In this document: positions 50,211-58,863 of the stretch, in pieces
Numbering within the stretch: the first letter of the stretch is position 1
Layout: each line of letters begins with the position of its first letter
Assembly: GCF_003332825.1 (NCBI RefSeq)
Contig: NZ_QIRF01000018.1
Location: forward strand, 27,851 to 91,850
Direction of reading: 5' to 3'
DNA length: 64,000 nucleotides
DNA from: Dyella sp. C9
GTDB lineage: Bacteria; Pseudomonadota; Gammaproteobacteria; Xanthomonadales; Rhodanobacteraceae
Translations under genes and position numbers: made by a program
The notes under the pieces: generated by a model
Databases searched by the model: none
The model's input: only the letters and a program-made list of their open reading frames with translations
What the model was told of the DNA's origin: nothing

Positions 50211-51985
50211 GCCTGCACCAGGGGGCCGGGATTCTTGAGGTAGGTCTCGCGGATGGCCTTGGCCGACCAGTAGGTGAGGCCGCCGATGAGACCGGTCGGG
50301 TTGTAACCGAGGTTCTGCGGAAACGCCGAAGCGCCGGTGACGAACAGGTTGTGCACGTCCCAGCTCTGCTGGAAGCGGTTGAGCGCGCTGGTTTCCGGCG
50401 AGGCACCCTGGATCACGCCGCCGGTGGTGTGCGTGGTCTGGTACTGGCGGATGTCGTAGTGGTCACCGGGCTTGCGCAAGGTCAGCGAGGTCGCCTTGGG
50501 CTTCATCTGCTTGACGATTTCCTGCGCGCGATCGGTGACGAACTGGGACATCTTGTATTCGTTGTCGTGCCAGTCGAAGGTGATGCGCAGCAACGGCAGG
50601 CCGAAGGCATCCTTGTAGGTGGGGTCCAGGTCGAGGTAGCGGTCGCGATAGGCCATCACCGACCCGTGCGTGGCCACGGTAGTGGCGTGCAGGTAGTTTT
50701 CCTTGGCGGCCTTCTTCCACGCCGCACCCCAGCCCGGCGTGCCGGAGGGCACGATGAGCTGCTGGATCGGCCGTCCGCCGGTCTGGCCGCCGTAGATGTA
50801 GGCGCCGCCGACGAAACCGTGCGTGGCGTGGTCGAAGTGGTCGGAGTTGAAATCGTCGACGATCTGCACGCCGCCGGAGCCACCGCCGATGAAGGGGTTG
50901 ATCGCCACGTCCTGGTCGAAGAACACACCGATGCTGCTCATCATCTGGTACGCGTAGTTCCTGCCGATCACGCCCTTGCCGGTGGCCGGGTCGTACGGCG
51001 TGCCGATGCCCGAGAGCAGCATCAGGCGCACGTTGTGCATCTGGAACGCGGAGACGATCACCAGGTCGGCCGGTTGCTCCACCTGCTGGCCCTGCGCGTC
51101 GATATAGGTGACGCCGGTGGCGCGCTTGCCGGTGGAGTCGAGGTTGATCTTGATGACGTGGCTGTTGGTGCGCAGCGCGAAATTGGGCTTGCGCATCAGC
51201 ACCGGCAGGAGGGTGGTCTGCGGCGAGGCCTTGGAATACATGAAGCAGCCGAAGCGCTCGCAGTAGCCGCACAGGTTGCACGGCCCCAGCCGCACGCCGT
51301 GCGGGTTGGTGTAGGGGCGCGAGGCGTTGTCCGAGGGCTGCGGGAACGGATGCATGCCCAGCGCACGCGCCGCATCGGCAAACAGCTTGGCGCCGTAGGT
51401 GTCGGCCACCGGCGGGTTGGGGTAATCCTTCTGGCGCGGACCTTCGAACGGATTGCCGCCATCCTTGATCTCGCCATTGAGGTTGCCGGCGCGGCCAGAG
51501 GTGCCGCACAGGTATTCGAACTGCTCCAGGAACGGCTCCAGCTCGGTGTAGCTGACGCCGTAGTCCTGGATCTGCATGTCCGCGGGCATGAATTTCTGCC
51601 CGTAGCGCTTGCTGATGTGGCTCTGGAACTCCAGGTCTTCCGGCGAGGGTCGGTAGTGCTGTCCATTCCAGTGGATGCCGGCGCCGCCCACGTTGTTGCC
51701 GAACAGGAACGAGCCGTACTGCCGATACGGCACCGCGGTGTCGGTGAGCGCGTGGCGGACGGTGACGGTTTCGCGCGCCAGCGGCTGGAACAGTTCGCCG
51801 CGGATGCCATAGGCCAGTTCGTCGGCGTTGTGCGGATAGCTGAAATCGGGCGACGTATCGCGATAGGCGCCGCGTTCCAGCGCGAGCACGTTGAGGCCTG
51901 CGTTGGCCAGTTCCAGCCCATGGATGGCGCCGGTCCAGCCAAAGCCCACGATCACCGCGTCCACCGGCTTCATGCGCGTCGTCAT
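50207..51985 (-). CDS. GMC family FAD-dependent dehydrogenase, large subunit (gluconate 2-dehydrogenase-like)
   Basis: A 592-residue flavoprotein oxidising a sugar, sugar acid or alcohol in the periplasm. The FAD-binding fold starts VDAVIVGFGWTGAIHGLELA. C-terminal GMC motifs include QTTHTTGGVI (catalytic His) and NLFVTGASAFPQNLGYNPTG (Asn). A cysteine set CNLCGYCERFGC at about 236-247 (C-x2-C-x2-C-x4-C) is suited to an iron-sulfur cluster, as in FAD-dependent glucose or gluconate dehydrogenases. It has no own signal; export is probably by hitchhiking with the Tat-dependent subunit 3 encoded just upstream. ATG 51985 overlaps that gene's stop. Confidence 0.92.
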   Translation of the reverse strand: MTTRMKPVDAVIVGFGWTGAIHGLELANAGLNVLALERGAYRDTSPDFSYPHNADELAYGIRGELFQPLARETVTVRHALTDTAVPYRQYGSFLFGNNVGGAGIHWNGQHYRPSPEDLEFQSHISKRYGQKFMPADMQIQDYGVSYTELEPFLEQFEYLCGTSGRAGNLNGEIKDGGNPFEGPRQKDYPNPPVADTYGAKLFADAARALGMHPFPQPSDNASRPYTNPHGVRLGPCNLCGYCERFGCFMYSKASPQTTLLPVLMRKPNFALRTNSHVIKINLDSTGKRATGVTYIDAQGQQVEQPADLVIVSAFQMHNVRLMLLSGIGTPYDPATGKGVIGRNYAYQMMSSIGVFFDQDVAINPFIGGGSGGVQIVDDFNSDHFDHATHGFVGGAYIYGGQTGGRPIQQLIVPSGTPGWGAAWKKAAKENYLHATTVATHGSVMAYRDRYLDLDPTYKDAFGLPLLRITFDWHDNEYKMSQFVTDRAQEIVKQMKPKATSLTLRKPGDHYDIRQYQTTHTTGGVIQGASPETSALNRFQQSWDVHNLFVTGASAFPQNLGYNPTGLIGGLTYWSAKAIRETYLKNPGPLVQA

Positions 51986-52695
51986 GACTTGGCTCCCTGG
52001 ATCGACACCGGGCCAAACGGATAGACCTTGCCGGGCTGTTCCACCCAGTCGGCGAAGTCGGCGCGCGCCCCGGGAAAACCGATCATCTTCCACGCCGCCA
52101 TCTGTTTGTTGCCGCCGTACATCGGATCGGCGAAATAGCCTTCCTTGGTGTTGGTCAGTAGCTGCGAGAAGAACACCGCGGTGGGTACGTCGTCGAGCTT
52201 GATCTCGCCTTTCTCCAACTGGTGCAGTACCTCGTCGCGCTGCTCGGGCGAGAGCAGCGAGAACTTCTGGTTGTGCTGCTTCTGGCACCAGTCGTCGATG
52301 GCGGGGATGGCCTTGCGATAGAACTCGCGCGGCGTGTAGCGCAGCTGGTAGCCGAGGGTGGCGGGGGAGTCGGGAACGAACGGGCCCTGCATGTACCACA
52401 GACCGCCGTGTCCGTAGGCCGCCTCCATCTGGCGGTCGATGAACTCGGGCACGCCGGCTTCCACGGCGCCGGGACCATCCTCGTTGGCGGGAATCAGCCG
52501 ATCCACCGCGGCGTGCAGGAACTCCCACTCCGGCGCGGTGAAATAGCGTGGCGCGTAGCTGCTGGCGGCGGCGGGTGTCTCCGTCGACTGGCCCTGGGCC
52601 AGGGCGGATGAGCCCAGCAGCGTCACTGCAGGCACCGCCACCATCGACTGTCGCAGGAAGTCCCGCCGCGAAGGCGAGTTGGGCTTGTTCGACAT
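51982..52695 (-). CDS. Gluconate 2-dehydrogenase subunit 3 family protein (Tat signal)
   Basis: A 237-residue small subunit. The Tat motif SRRDFLRQSMVAVPAVTLLG lies at residues 9-28. The mature part shows the family stretch FTAPEWEFLHAAVDRLIPAN, with its pairing helix and DEDGPGA-like loop. It folds with and exports the GMC large subunit. GGGGGA before ATG 52695 supports the start. First gene of the operon: subunit 3, large subunit, cytochrome c, each joined by ATGA overlaps. Confidence 0.92.
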   Translation of the reverse strand: MSNKPNSPSRRDFLRQSMVAVPAVTLLGSSALAQGQSTETPAAASSYAPRYFTAPEWEFLHAAVDRLIPANEDGPGAVEAGVPEFIDRQMEAAYGHGGLWYMQGPFVPDSPATLGYQLRYTPREFYRKAIPAIDDWCQKQHNQKFSLLSPEQRDEVLHQLEKGEIKLDDVPTAVFFSQLLTNTKEGYFADPMYGGNKQMAAWKMIGFPGARADFADWVEQPGKVYPFGPVSIQGAKS

Positions 52696-53125
52696 GGCAT
52701 CCCCCGAGGCGAACCAGTGGACAGCGGCGCCTATGCTCGCCCCGGCCGTGAATGCGTTGCGTGAAGGATGGCCTGCCTGCGCGCTATCCCAACCTTCACG
52801 GCATGTCGACCGGGCCCATGGCGACAATCGCGCTCAATTGCCGCCCGTCTGGCATGCGCTTCGTTGCGCAGCATTCCGCAGGTCGACTGGTGGCCCTGAA
52901 GCTGGCCGGTACATGGAGCGTGCAATGCCTGGGTGCATAAGGAGTCGTGCGCCAAATGGAACCCAAGGGATTGCACACGATGGCGGCGTCGTCCCAGGGA
53001 GGCACTCCTTGCCATGTTGAGACGCACCTGCGTCCAGGTTCCACGTGTTTCATGCGCTGGCGTTTCGTCGTGCGTCGGCCTCGTCATGCCCACTCCTCTT
53101 TCCATCCTCGTTCGGGAGCCACCTC
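52696..53125. other. Divergent intergenic region
   Basis: A 430-base gap between the GMC dehydrogenase operon (minus) and the antiporter (plus). Small frames exist but none is supported by motif or ribosome binding site. It should hold both promoters. Confidence 0.4.
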
Positions 53126-54469
53126 ATGGCTGATGACAAGCGCAAGATCGGTGTCGTAGCGGCCACCTTCCTGGTAGCCGGCAACATGATGGGCTCGGGC
53201 GTGTTCCTGCTGCCTGGCAGCCTCGCCAAGATCGGCAGCGTGTCGATGTGGGGATGGATCGTCACCACCATCGGTTCGCTGTTGCTGGCCTTCGTGTTCG
53301 CCAAGCTGGGACGCCTGGCACCGAAGGCGGGTGGACCGTACGCCTACGCGCGCGATGCGTTCGGGCCCTACATGGGCTTCCAGACCAACACTATCTACTG
53401 GTTCGCCAACTGGATCGGCAACGTGGCCCTGCCGGTGGCGGCCGTGGGCTACTTCAGTTACTTCGTCCCGGCGCTGTCACAGCCGATGGTGCGCACCATC
53501 GTGGTGCTGGTGCTGATCTGGCTGTTCACCTTCGCCAACATCCTCGGCGCGCAGGTGGTGACGCGCATCCAGTCGATCACCACCTCGTTCGCGTTGATCC
53601 CGCTGTTCGGCATTGCCATCTTCGGCTGGTTCTTCTTCAAGAGCGACCTGTTCTCCGCGGCCTACAACGTCACCGGCAAGAGCGATTTCCAGGCCATTTC
53701 CGGCGCCGCCTCGCTCACCCTGTGGGCCTTCATCGGCGTGGAGTCGGCCTCGGTATCGGCGGCCGTGGTGAAAGACCCCGAGAAGAACGTGGCGGTGGCC
53801 ACCATCGCCGGCGTGGCGCTGGCGGCGGTGGTGTACATCTCCAGTTCCGCGGTGATCATGGGCATGATCCCCAACGACCAGCTGCAGGTGGCCGACGCAC
53901 CCTTCGCGGTGGCCGCACAAGTCGCCATCGGCAAGGTCGGTGGCTGGGTGGTGAGCCTGTGCGCCGCGCTGGGTGCCGGCGGCTCGCTGGGCGGCTGGAT
54001 CCTGCTCACCGCATTGAGCGCCAAGGCCGCCGGTGACGACGGCCTGTTCCCCAAGATCTTCAGCAAGGCCAACAAGGACGATACCCCGGTACAGGGCCTG
54101 CTGATCGTGGGCGTGCTGATGTCGCTGATCGTGCTGATCACCGCCGCCTCGCCGACCGCGTCGGCGCAGTTCGAGGTGATCACCCAGGCGGCCGTGGTGC
54201 TCACCCTGCTGCCTTACATCTACTCGTGCGTCGCCTGCTACTTCGCGGTGGAGCAGAGCCATTCCACCACCCACACCGGTGTGTACTGGGTGCTCACCAG
54301 CATCACCGTGGTGTACTGCCTGTGGGCGATCTTCGGCACCAACGGCGACCTGGTGACCTACGCCTTCCTCTTCATGCTGTTCATCACCGTGTTCTATCCC
54401 TTCTTCAGCGAACAGCGCCGGCGCGAGCGCGAGCTCAAGGCCGTTGCCACGCCCGCACCGCGTTCCTGA
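53126..54469 (+). CDS. adiC: Arginine/agmatine antiporter-like APC permease
   Basis: A 447-residue inner-membrane antiporter with 12 segments. The substrate-binding unwound helix is MMGSGVFLLPG near residues 21-31. Residues corresponding to the AdiC substrate-binding Trp pair appear in TLWAFIGVESASVSAAVVK and GSLGGWILLTALSAKAA, and GMIPN, DDGLFP and GIAIFGWFFF also match AdiC closely. AdiC imports arginine and exports agmatine, consuming a cytoplasmic proton per decarboxylation. GGAG nine bases before ATG 53126 fixes the start. The cognate decarboxylase follows 38 bases later. Confidence 0.9.
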   Translation: MADDKRKIGVVAATFLVAGNMMGSGVFLLPGSLAKIGSVSMWGWIVTTIGSLLLAFVFAKLGRLAPKAGGPYAYARDAFGPYMGFQTNTIYWFANWIGNVALPVAAVGYFSYFVPALSQPMVRTIVVLVLIWLFTFANILGAQVVTRIQSITTSFALIPLFGIAIFGWFFFKSDLFSAAYNVTGKSDFQAISGAASLTLWAFIGVESASVSAAVVKDPEKNVAVATIAGVALAAVVYISSSAVIMGMIPNDQLQVADAPFAVAAQVAIGKVGGWVVSLCAALGAGGSLGGWILLTALSAKAAGDDGLFPKIFSKANKDDTPVQGLLIVGVLMSLIVLITAASPTASAQFEVITQAAVVLTLLPYIYSCVACYFAVEQSHSTTHTGVYWVLTSITVVYCLWAIFGTNGDLVTYAFLFMLFITVFYPFFSEQRRRERELKAVATPAPRS

Positions 54470-54507
54470 GTCCTGTCCCCCGCCCCCGCGATTGATGGAG
54501 TCTGGCC

Positions 54508-56808
54508 ATGTATTTCAACGCACTCGATTACCCCGTTGTCATCATCGATGACGATTACGATTCGCCGCGCATCAACGGCATCCTGATCCGCCAGCTGGCC
54601 GACGAGATTCGCGGTTACGGCCATCGCGTGCTCAGCGGCCTGACCATGAGCGACGCCGAGGCGGGGGCGCGTACCTACAACGCGGCATCGGCGGTGCTGA
54701 TCTCGATCGATGGTACGGAGGAGGGGCCGCACCAGTTCGACCGGCTGTACGACTTCCTCAACACGCAGCTGGCCTACCGCGAGAACCTGCCGATCTTCCT
54801 GTACGGCGAGCGCCGCACGGTGGAGCAGGTGCCGACCAAGTTGCTGGGCATCACCCACGGCTTCATCTTCCTCTACGAGGACACCAAGGCCTTCATCGCC
54901 AAGCAGGTGATGCGCGCCGCCGACGAGTACATGAACAACCTGCTGCCGCCGTTCTTCAAGGCGCTGGTGGTGCATGCGGCTGAATCGAACTACTCCTGGC
55001 ACACGCCAGGCCATGGCGGCGGCGTGGCGATCACCAAGTCGGCAGCGGGTCGCGCGTTCCACCAGTTCTTCGGCGAGAACACCTTCCGCAGCGACCTTTC
55101 GGTGTCGGTGCCGGAACTGGGTTCGCTGCTCGACCACACCGGGCCGGTGAAGGCTGCCGAACACGAGGCGGCACGCAATTTCGGCTCGGACCACACCTTC
55201 TTCGTCACCAACGGCACCTCCACCGCCAACAAGATCGTGTGGCATGGCACGGTGGCCCGCGGCGACGTGGTGTTCGTGGACCGCAACTGCCACAAATCGC
55301 TGCTGCACTCGATCGTGATGACCGGTGCGATCCCGGTGTACTTCACGCCCAGCCGCAACGCGCACGGCATCATCGGCCCGATCAGCCTGGACCAGTTCAA
55401 TCCCAAGGCAATGGCCAAGCGCGTGGCCGAGCATCCGCTGGCCAGCAAGGTGGCCAAGGCCAAGGGCAAGGACTTCAAGCCCAAGATCGCGGTGGTGACC
55501 AACTCCACCTACGACGGCCTTTGCTACAACGTGGAGAAGATCGCCAAGGACATCGGCGGCGGCGTGGACTTCCTGCATTTCGACGAGGCCTGGTACGGCT
55601 ACGCGGCCTTCCACGAGATGTACGACAACCACTACGCGATGGCCAAGGGCAAGCCGCGCGACCAGGATCCGATCATCTTCGCCACGCAATCGACCCACAA
55701 GCTGCTGGCGGCGTTCTCGCAGGCCTCGATGATCCACGCGCGCAACAGCAAGACGCGCGAGCTCGATGCCGAGCGCTTCAACGAAGCGTTCATGATGCAC
55801 ACCTCCACCTCGCCGCACTACGGCATCATCGCCTCGTGCGACATCTCCTCGCGCATGATGGAAGGTCGTGCCGGCCGCAGCCTGATCGAGCAGATGCACA
55901 AGGAGGCGATCGCCTTCCGTCGCGCCGTGCTGCACGTGGGCGACAGCATCAAGAAGGGCGACTGGTGGTTCAGCGTGTGGCAGCCCAGCGAACTGCGCGA
56001 TCGTTTCGACGAGGGCGAGCGCGCCGCGGCGCCGGTGAGCACCAAGCAGGCGGACTGGAAGCTGGTGCCCAAGGCCGCCTGGCATGGCTTTGGCGACCTG
56101 GCCCGCGACTACGTGCTGATCGATCCGATCAAGGTCACCCTGGTCACGCCGGGCCTGACCATGGACGGCAAGACCGAGAAGCAGGGCATTCCCGCCGCCG
56201 TGGTCAGCCGCTTCCTGTGGGGGCGCGGCATCACGGTGGAAAAGACCAACCTGTATTCGTTCCTGATCCTGTTCTCCATGGGCATCACCAAGGGCAAATG
56301 GAGCACGCTGACCACCGAACTGCTGGCGTTCAAGGAGCTGTACGACGCCAACGCGCCGCTGGATCGCGCACTGCCCTCGCTGGTGGCCGAGCACCCCGAA
56401 GCCTATGCCAAGACCGGCCTACGCGACCTGTGCGACGCGTTGCACGCGTTCAATACCAAGAACAAGGTGGCTCAGGTGATGCGCGAGATGTACGTGGAGC
56501 TGCCCGAGCCGGTCATGCCGCCGTCGGAAGCGTATGACCGCCTGGTGCGCGGCGAAGTGGAGCGGGTGGAGATCGAGAAGCTGCCCGGCCGTATCGCGGC
56601 GACCATGCTGGTGCCGTATCCGCCGGGTATTCCGGTGATCATGCCGGGCGAGAAGTTCGGCGCGAAGGACTCGCCGATCATCGAATCGCTGCGCACCGCC
56701 AAGGAGCAGAACGAGCGCTTCCCCGGCTTCGAGTCCGACGTGCACGGCCTGATCATCGAGCCGGGCCCGAATGGCCCGCGCTACGTGGTCGAGGCGCTCA
56801 AGCGCTGA
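54508..56808 (+). CDS. Class I Orn/Lys/Arg decarboxylase (arginine decarboxylase-like)
   Basis: PLP-dependent decarboxylase, 766 residues, close to the acid-inducible AdiA/CadA length. The N-terminal response-regulator-like wing domain covers residues 1-130 (VVIIDDDYDSPRINGILI). The core has SWHTPGHGGG near 170, NGTSTANKIV, and HFDEAWYGYAAFH. The PLP lysine is in FATQSTHKLLAAFSQ (Ser-x-His-Lys). C-terminal domain complete. Arginine is the likeliest substrate because an AdiC-like antiporter precedes it, but lysine or ornithine cannot be excluded from sequence. With the antiporter it forms an acid-resistance or polyamine unit. GGAG nine bases upstream supports ATG 54508. Confidence 0.92.
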   Translation: MYFNALDYPVVIIDDDYDSPRINGILIRQLADEIRGYGHRVLSGLTMSDAEAGARTYNAASAVLISIDGTEEGPHQFDRLYDFLNTQLAYRENLPIFLYGERRTVEQVPTKLLGITHGFIFLYEDTKAFIAKQVMRAADEYMNNLLPPFFKALVVHAAESNYSWHTPGHGGGVAITKSAAGRAFHQFFGENTFRSDLSVSVPELGSLLDHTGPVKAAEHEAARNFGSDHTFFVTNGTSTANKIVWHGTVARGDVVFVDRNCHKSLLHSIVMTGAIPVYFTPSRNAHGIIGPISLDQFNPKAMAKRVAEHPLASKVAKAKGKDFKPKIAVVTNSTYDGLCYNVEKIAKDIGGGVDFLHFDEAWYGYAAFHEMYDNHYAMAKGKPRDQDPIIFATQSTHKLLAAFSQASMIHARNSKTRELDAERFNEAFMMHTSTSPHYGIIASCDISSRMMEGRAGRSLIEQMHKEAIAFRRAVLHVGDSIKKGDWWFSVWQPSELRDRFDEGERAAAPVSTKQADWKLVPKAAWHGFGDLARDYVLIDPIKVTLVTPGLTMDGKTEKQGIPAAVVSRFLWGRGITVEKTNLYSFLILFSMGITKGKWSTLTTELLAFKELYDANAPLDRALPSLVAEHPEAYAKTGLRDLCDALHAFNTKNKVAQVMREMYVELPEPVMPPSEAYDRLVRGEVERVEIEKLPGRIAATMLVPYPPGIPVIMPGEKFGAKDSPIIESLRTAKEQNERFPGFESDVHGLIIEPGPNGPRYVVEALKR

Positions 56809-56881
56809 CGCCCTCCTGCACAACGCGGCACAGCCGTCCTCTCCGGCATAATCAGGCCCGACGCGTCCTCGGGCCTTGGTC

Positions 56882-57784
56882 ATGGATACCTCCCGCGAAC
56901 AACAGCAGCTGCGCCTCTCCATCGGCGTCACCTTCCTGGTGGGCGTGGCCTGTGTCGCGGTGGGCCTGGGAATGCGCTCGCAGGCGATCGCCTTCGACGG
57001 CTTCTATTCACTGGTGGACGTGGTACTCACCGCCGGCTCGTTGATGGTCTCGCACCTGGTCACCAGTGAAGGCAGCCGCCGCTTCCAGTTCGGCTACTGG
57101 CACCTGGAGCCGCTGCTGGTGGTGTTCAACGCCAGCGTGCTCACCGCCATCTGCAGCTACGCGGCCTTCAGCGCGCTGCACGACCTGCTCGCCGGCGGCC
57201 ACGAACTCTCCTTCGGCTTCGGCGCGGCATGGGCTGCAGTGATGGGTGTGGCGAGCCTGGCGATGGCGGTGCTGATGCGTCGTCGCGCGGTGGAGCTCGG
57301 CTCGGCCCTGCTGCAACTGGACGCCAACGGCTGGTTCATCGGTGGCTGTATCAGCGTGGCTGTACTGGTGGGCTTTGCGGTCGGCGCCCTCATTCGCGGC
57401 GGCTCGCTGGACCACTGGACGCGCTACATCGATTCCTCCGTCCTGCTGCTGCTGATCATCGCGCTGCTGCCGCTGCCCCTGGGCAACCTGTGGCGCGCCC
57501 TGCGTGAAGTACTGCAGCTGGCGCCCGACGACCTGGACCAGCGCGTGCGCGTGGCCATGAACGCCCTGGTGGCCGAACGCGGCTACCGGGGTTTCGCCAG
57601 CTACGTGGCCAAGATCGGCCGCATGCGCTTCATCGACATCCACATCCTGGTGGACCCTGCGCAGCCGTTGGGCACCATGGCCGAGGTCGACGAGACGCGC
57701 AGCGAAATCGCACGCCGCCTCGGCAGCGATATCCGCGCCGAATGGCTCACCATCGTGTTCACCGGCAAGCGGGAATGGATGTGA
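56882..57784 (+). CDS. Cation diffusion facilitator (CDF)-like transporter with altered metal site
   Basis: A 300-residue membrane protein. The N-terminal half has five to six segments typical of CDF transporters, with segment two RSQAIAFDGFYSLVDVVLTAGS and segment five QLDANGWFIGGCISVAVL. The C-terminal soluble domain (about 215-300) resembles the CDF cytoplasmic fold (RFIDIHILVDP). The transport-site ligands differ from YiiP: the expected Asp-x3-Asp of segment two is Tyr/Ser plus Asp, and the His-x3-Asp of segment five is Gly/Gly. Either it uses other residues or a different substrate. ATG 56882 is chosen over TTG 56876. It starts 73 bases after the decarboxylase. Confidence 0.8.
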   Translation: MDTSREQQQLRLSIGVTFLVGVACVAVGLGMRSQAIAFDGFYSLVDVVLTAGSLMVSHLVTSEGSRRFQFGYWHLEPLLVVFNASVLTAICSYAAFSALHDLLAGGHELSFGFGAAWAAVMGVASLAMAVLMRRRAVELGSALLQLDANGWFIGGCISVAVLVGFAVGALIRGGSLDHWTRYIDSSVLLLLIIALLPLPLGNLWRALREVLQLAPDDLDQRVRVAMNALVAERGYRGFASYVAKIGRMRFIDIHILVDPAQPLGTMAEVDETRSEIARRLGSDIRAEWLTIVFTGKREWM

Positions 57785-57801
57785 CTGCCCTGAACTCGAT
57801 T

Positions 57802-57818
57802 CAGGGGTGCGCTCCTAC
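57802..57818. repeat. REP arm remnant (GTAGGAGCGC family)
   Basis: CAGGGGTGCGCTCCTAC resembles the right arm of the complete elements with one base change, without a partner. It sits in the 30-base gap between convergent genes. Confidence 0.6.
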
Positions 57819-58675
57819 ACGGGGCCTTGCCGCTTCTGCAGCCAGTCGCCCAGCTGTTTCAACACCTGGCTGCGCGAGGGCTCGGCCTCGTTGAACAGCT
57901 CGTGGTACAGCGAATCGAAATAGCGCGTGGTGAGGTACTTGCTGGCCCAGGTGCCGGAGGAGAAATCGCGGCTGCCTGCCGGGTTCACCAGCCGATCCGC
58001 GCCGGCCACCAGCAATAGCGTGGGCACGGTCAGCTGGGATGCGTCGCGCACCGAATCATCGCCCGCACGGAAGATGAAATCGGCCAGCCGCGGCGTGATC
58101 CAGCCATGGCGCAGCGGGTCGGCGCGATAGGCCGGCTCCACCTGCGGGTCATGCGAGAGCTTGTCGAACGGCAGCCCATTGGGCAGTGGCAGGTTGGGCG
58201 CCAGCTTGGACATCGCCGTGGCCAGGTAGCGCTTCCAGATGGGCTCCCAGGTACGCAATGCGGGCGAGGACAGCACCATGGCCGGCGGCTGGATGCGCTG
58301 GTCCAGCACGCAACGCGCGGCGACCAGTCCGCCCATGCTGTGGCCGAGCAGCAGCGGCGGCTGCGGCAGCCTGCCGGCATAGTCCTGGTAGACCGTGGCG
58401 AGGTCTTCCAGCAGGTCGTCGCGATGGGGCAGGGCACCGCGTCGCCCGGCGGTGCGGCCGTGGCCACGCTGGTCGTAGGCGCGCACGGCGTAGCCGCGGG
58501 TGTGGAACCAGGTGGCCAGGCGCTGGTAGCGACCACTGTGCTCGCCCAGGCCATGCACGATCAGCACCGCGTCGCGGGCGCGTGCATGCGGCCAGTCGCG
58601 CACGAACAGCGGGTGGCCATCCGCCATGGCGAGGGAATGGGACTGGTCGGTACCGTGGTCGCCCGGTTGGTTCAC
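57815..58675 (-). CDS. Alpha/beta hydrolase, monoacylglycerol lipase-like
   Basis: A 286-residue serine hydrolase. The oxyanion/HG motif is LIVHGLGEHSGRYQRLA, the nucleophile lies in LLGHSMGGLVAARCV, and the acid and His are in LVAGADRLVNP and DSLYHELFNE. This is the hydrolase_4/MGL layout, acting on monoglycerides or lysophospholipids. No signal peptide is obvious. The GTG at 58675 (MNQPGDHG) is chosen because GAGAG lies six bases upstream; the frame runs on to TTG 58714 without support, and ATG 58627 would still retain the catalytic core. Confidence 0.88.
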   Translation of the reverse strand: MNQPGDHGTDQSHSLAMADGHPLFVRDWPHARARDAVLIVHGLGEHSGRYQRLATWFHTRGYAVRAYDQRGHGRTAGRRGALPHRDDLLEDLATVYQDYAGRLPQPPLLLGHSMGGLVAARCVLDQRIQPPAMVLSSPALRTWEPIWKRYLATAMSKLAPNLPLPNGLPFDKLSHDPQVEPAYRADPLRHGWITPRLADFIFRAGDDSVRDASQLTVPTLLLVAGADRLVNPAGSRDFSSGTWASKYLTTRYFDSLYHELFNEAEPSRSQVLKQLGDWLQKRQGPV

Positions 58676-58863
58676 TGCGCGCTCTCGACGGGAAAGGGCC
58701 GAATTCTGCAACAAGCGAGGCCGCTATGGCGCAGGGCCGACGTGCTGCGTCGCGGCATTCGGTGGCCGGCCGCATGAATGCCCGCGCCAGGGGCGGTTGC
58801 CGGGCGCTGCCCAAGACCCCATATCTCGTTGTCTGAGAGGCGCTTGCGCCACACTGGACGCCC

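Noticed and set aside
52752..52940. 62-codon frame in the gap before the antiporter
   Set aside because: No ribosome binding site or recognised motif; it lies in a probable promoter region.
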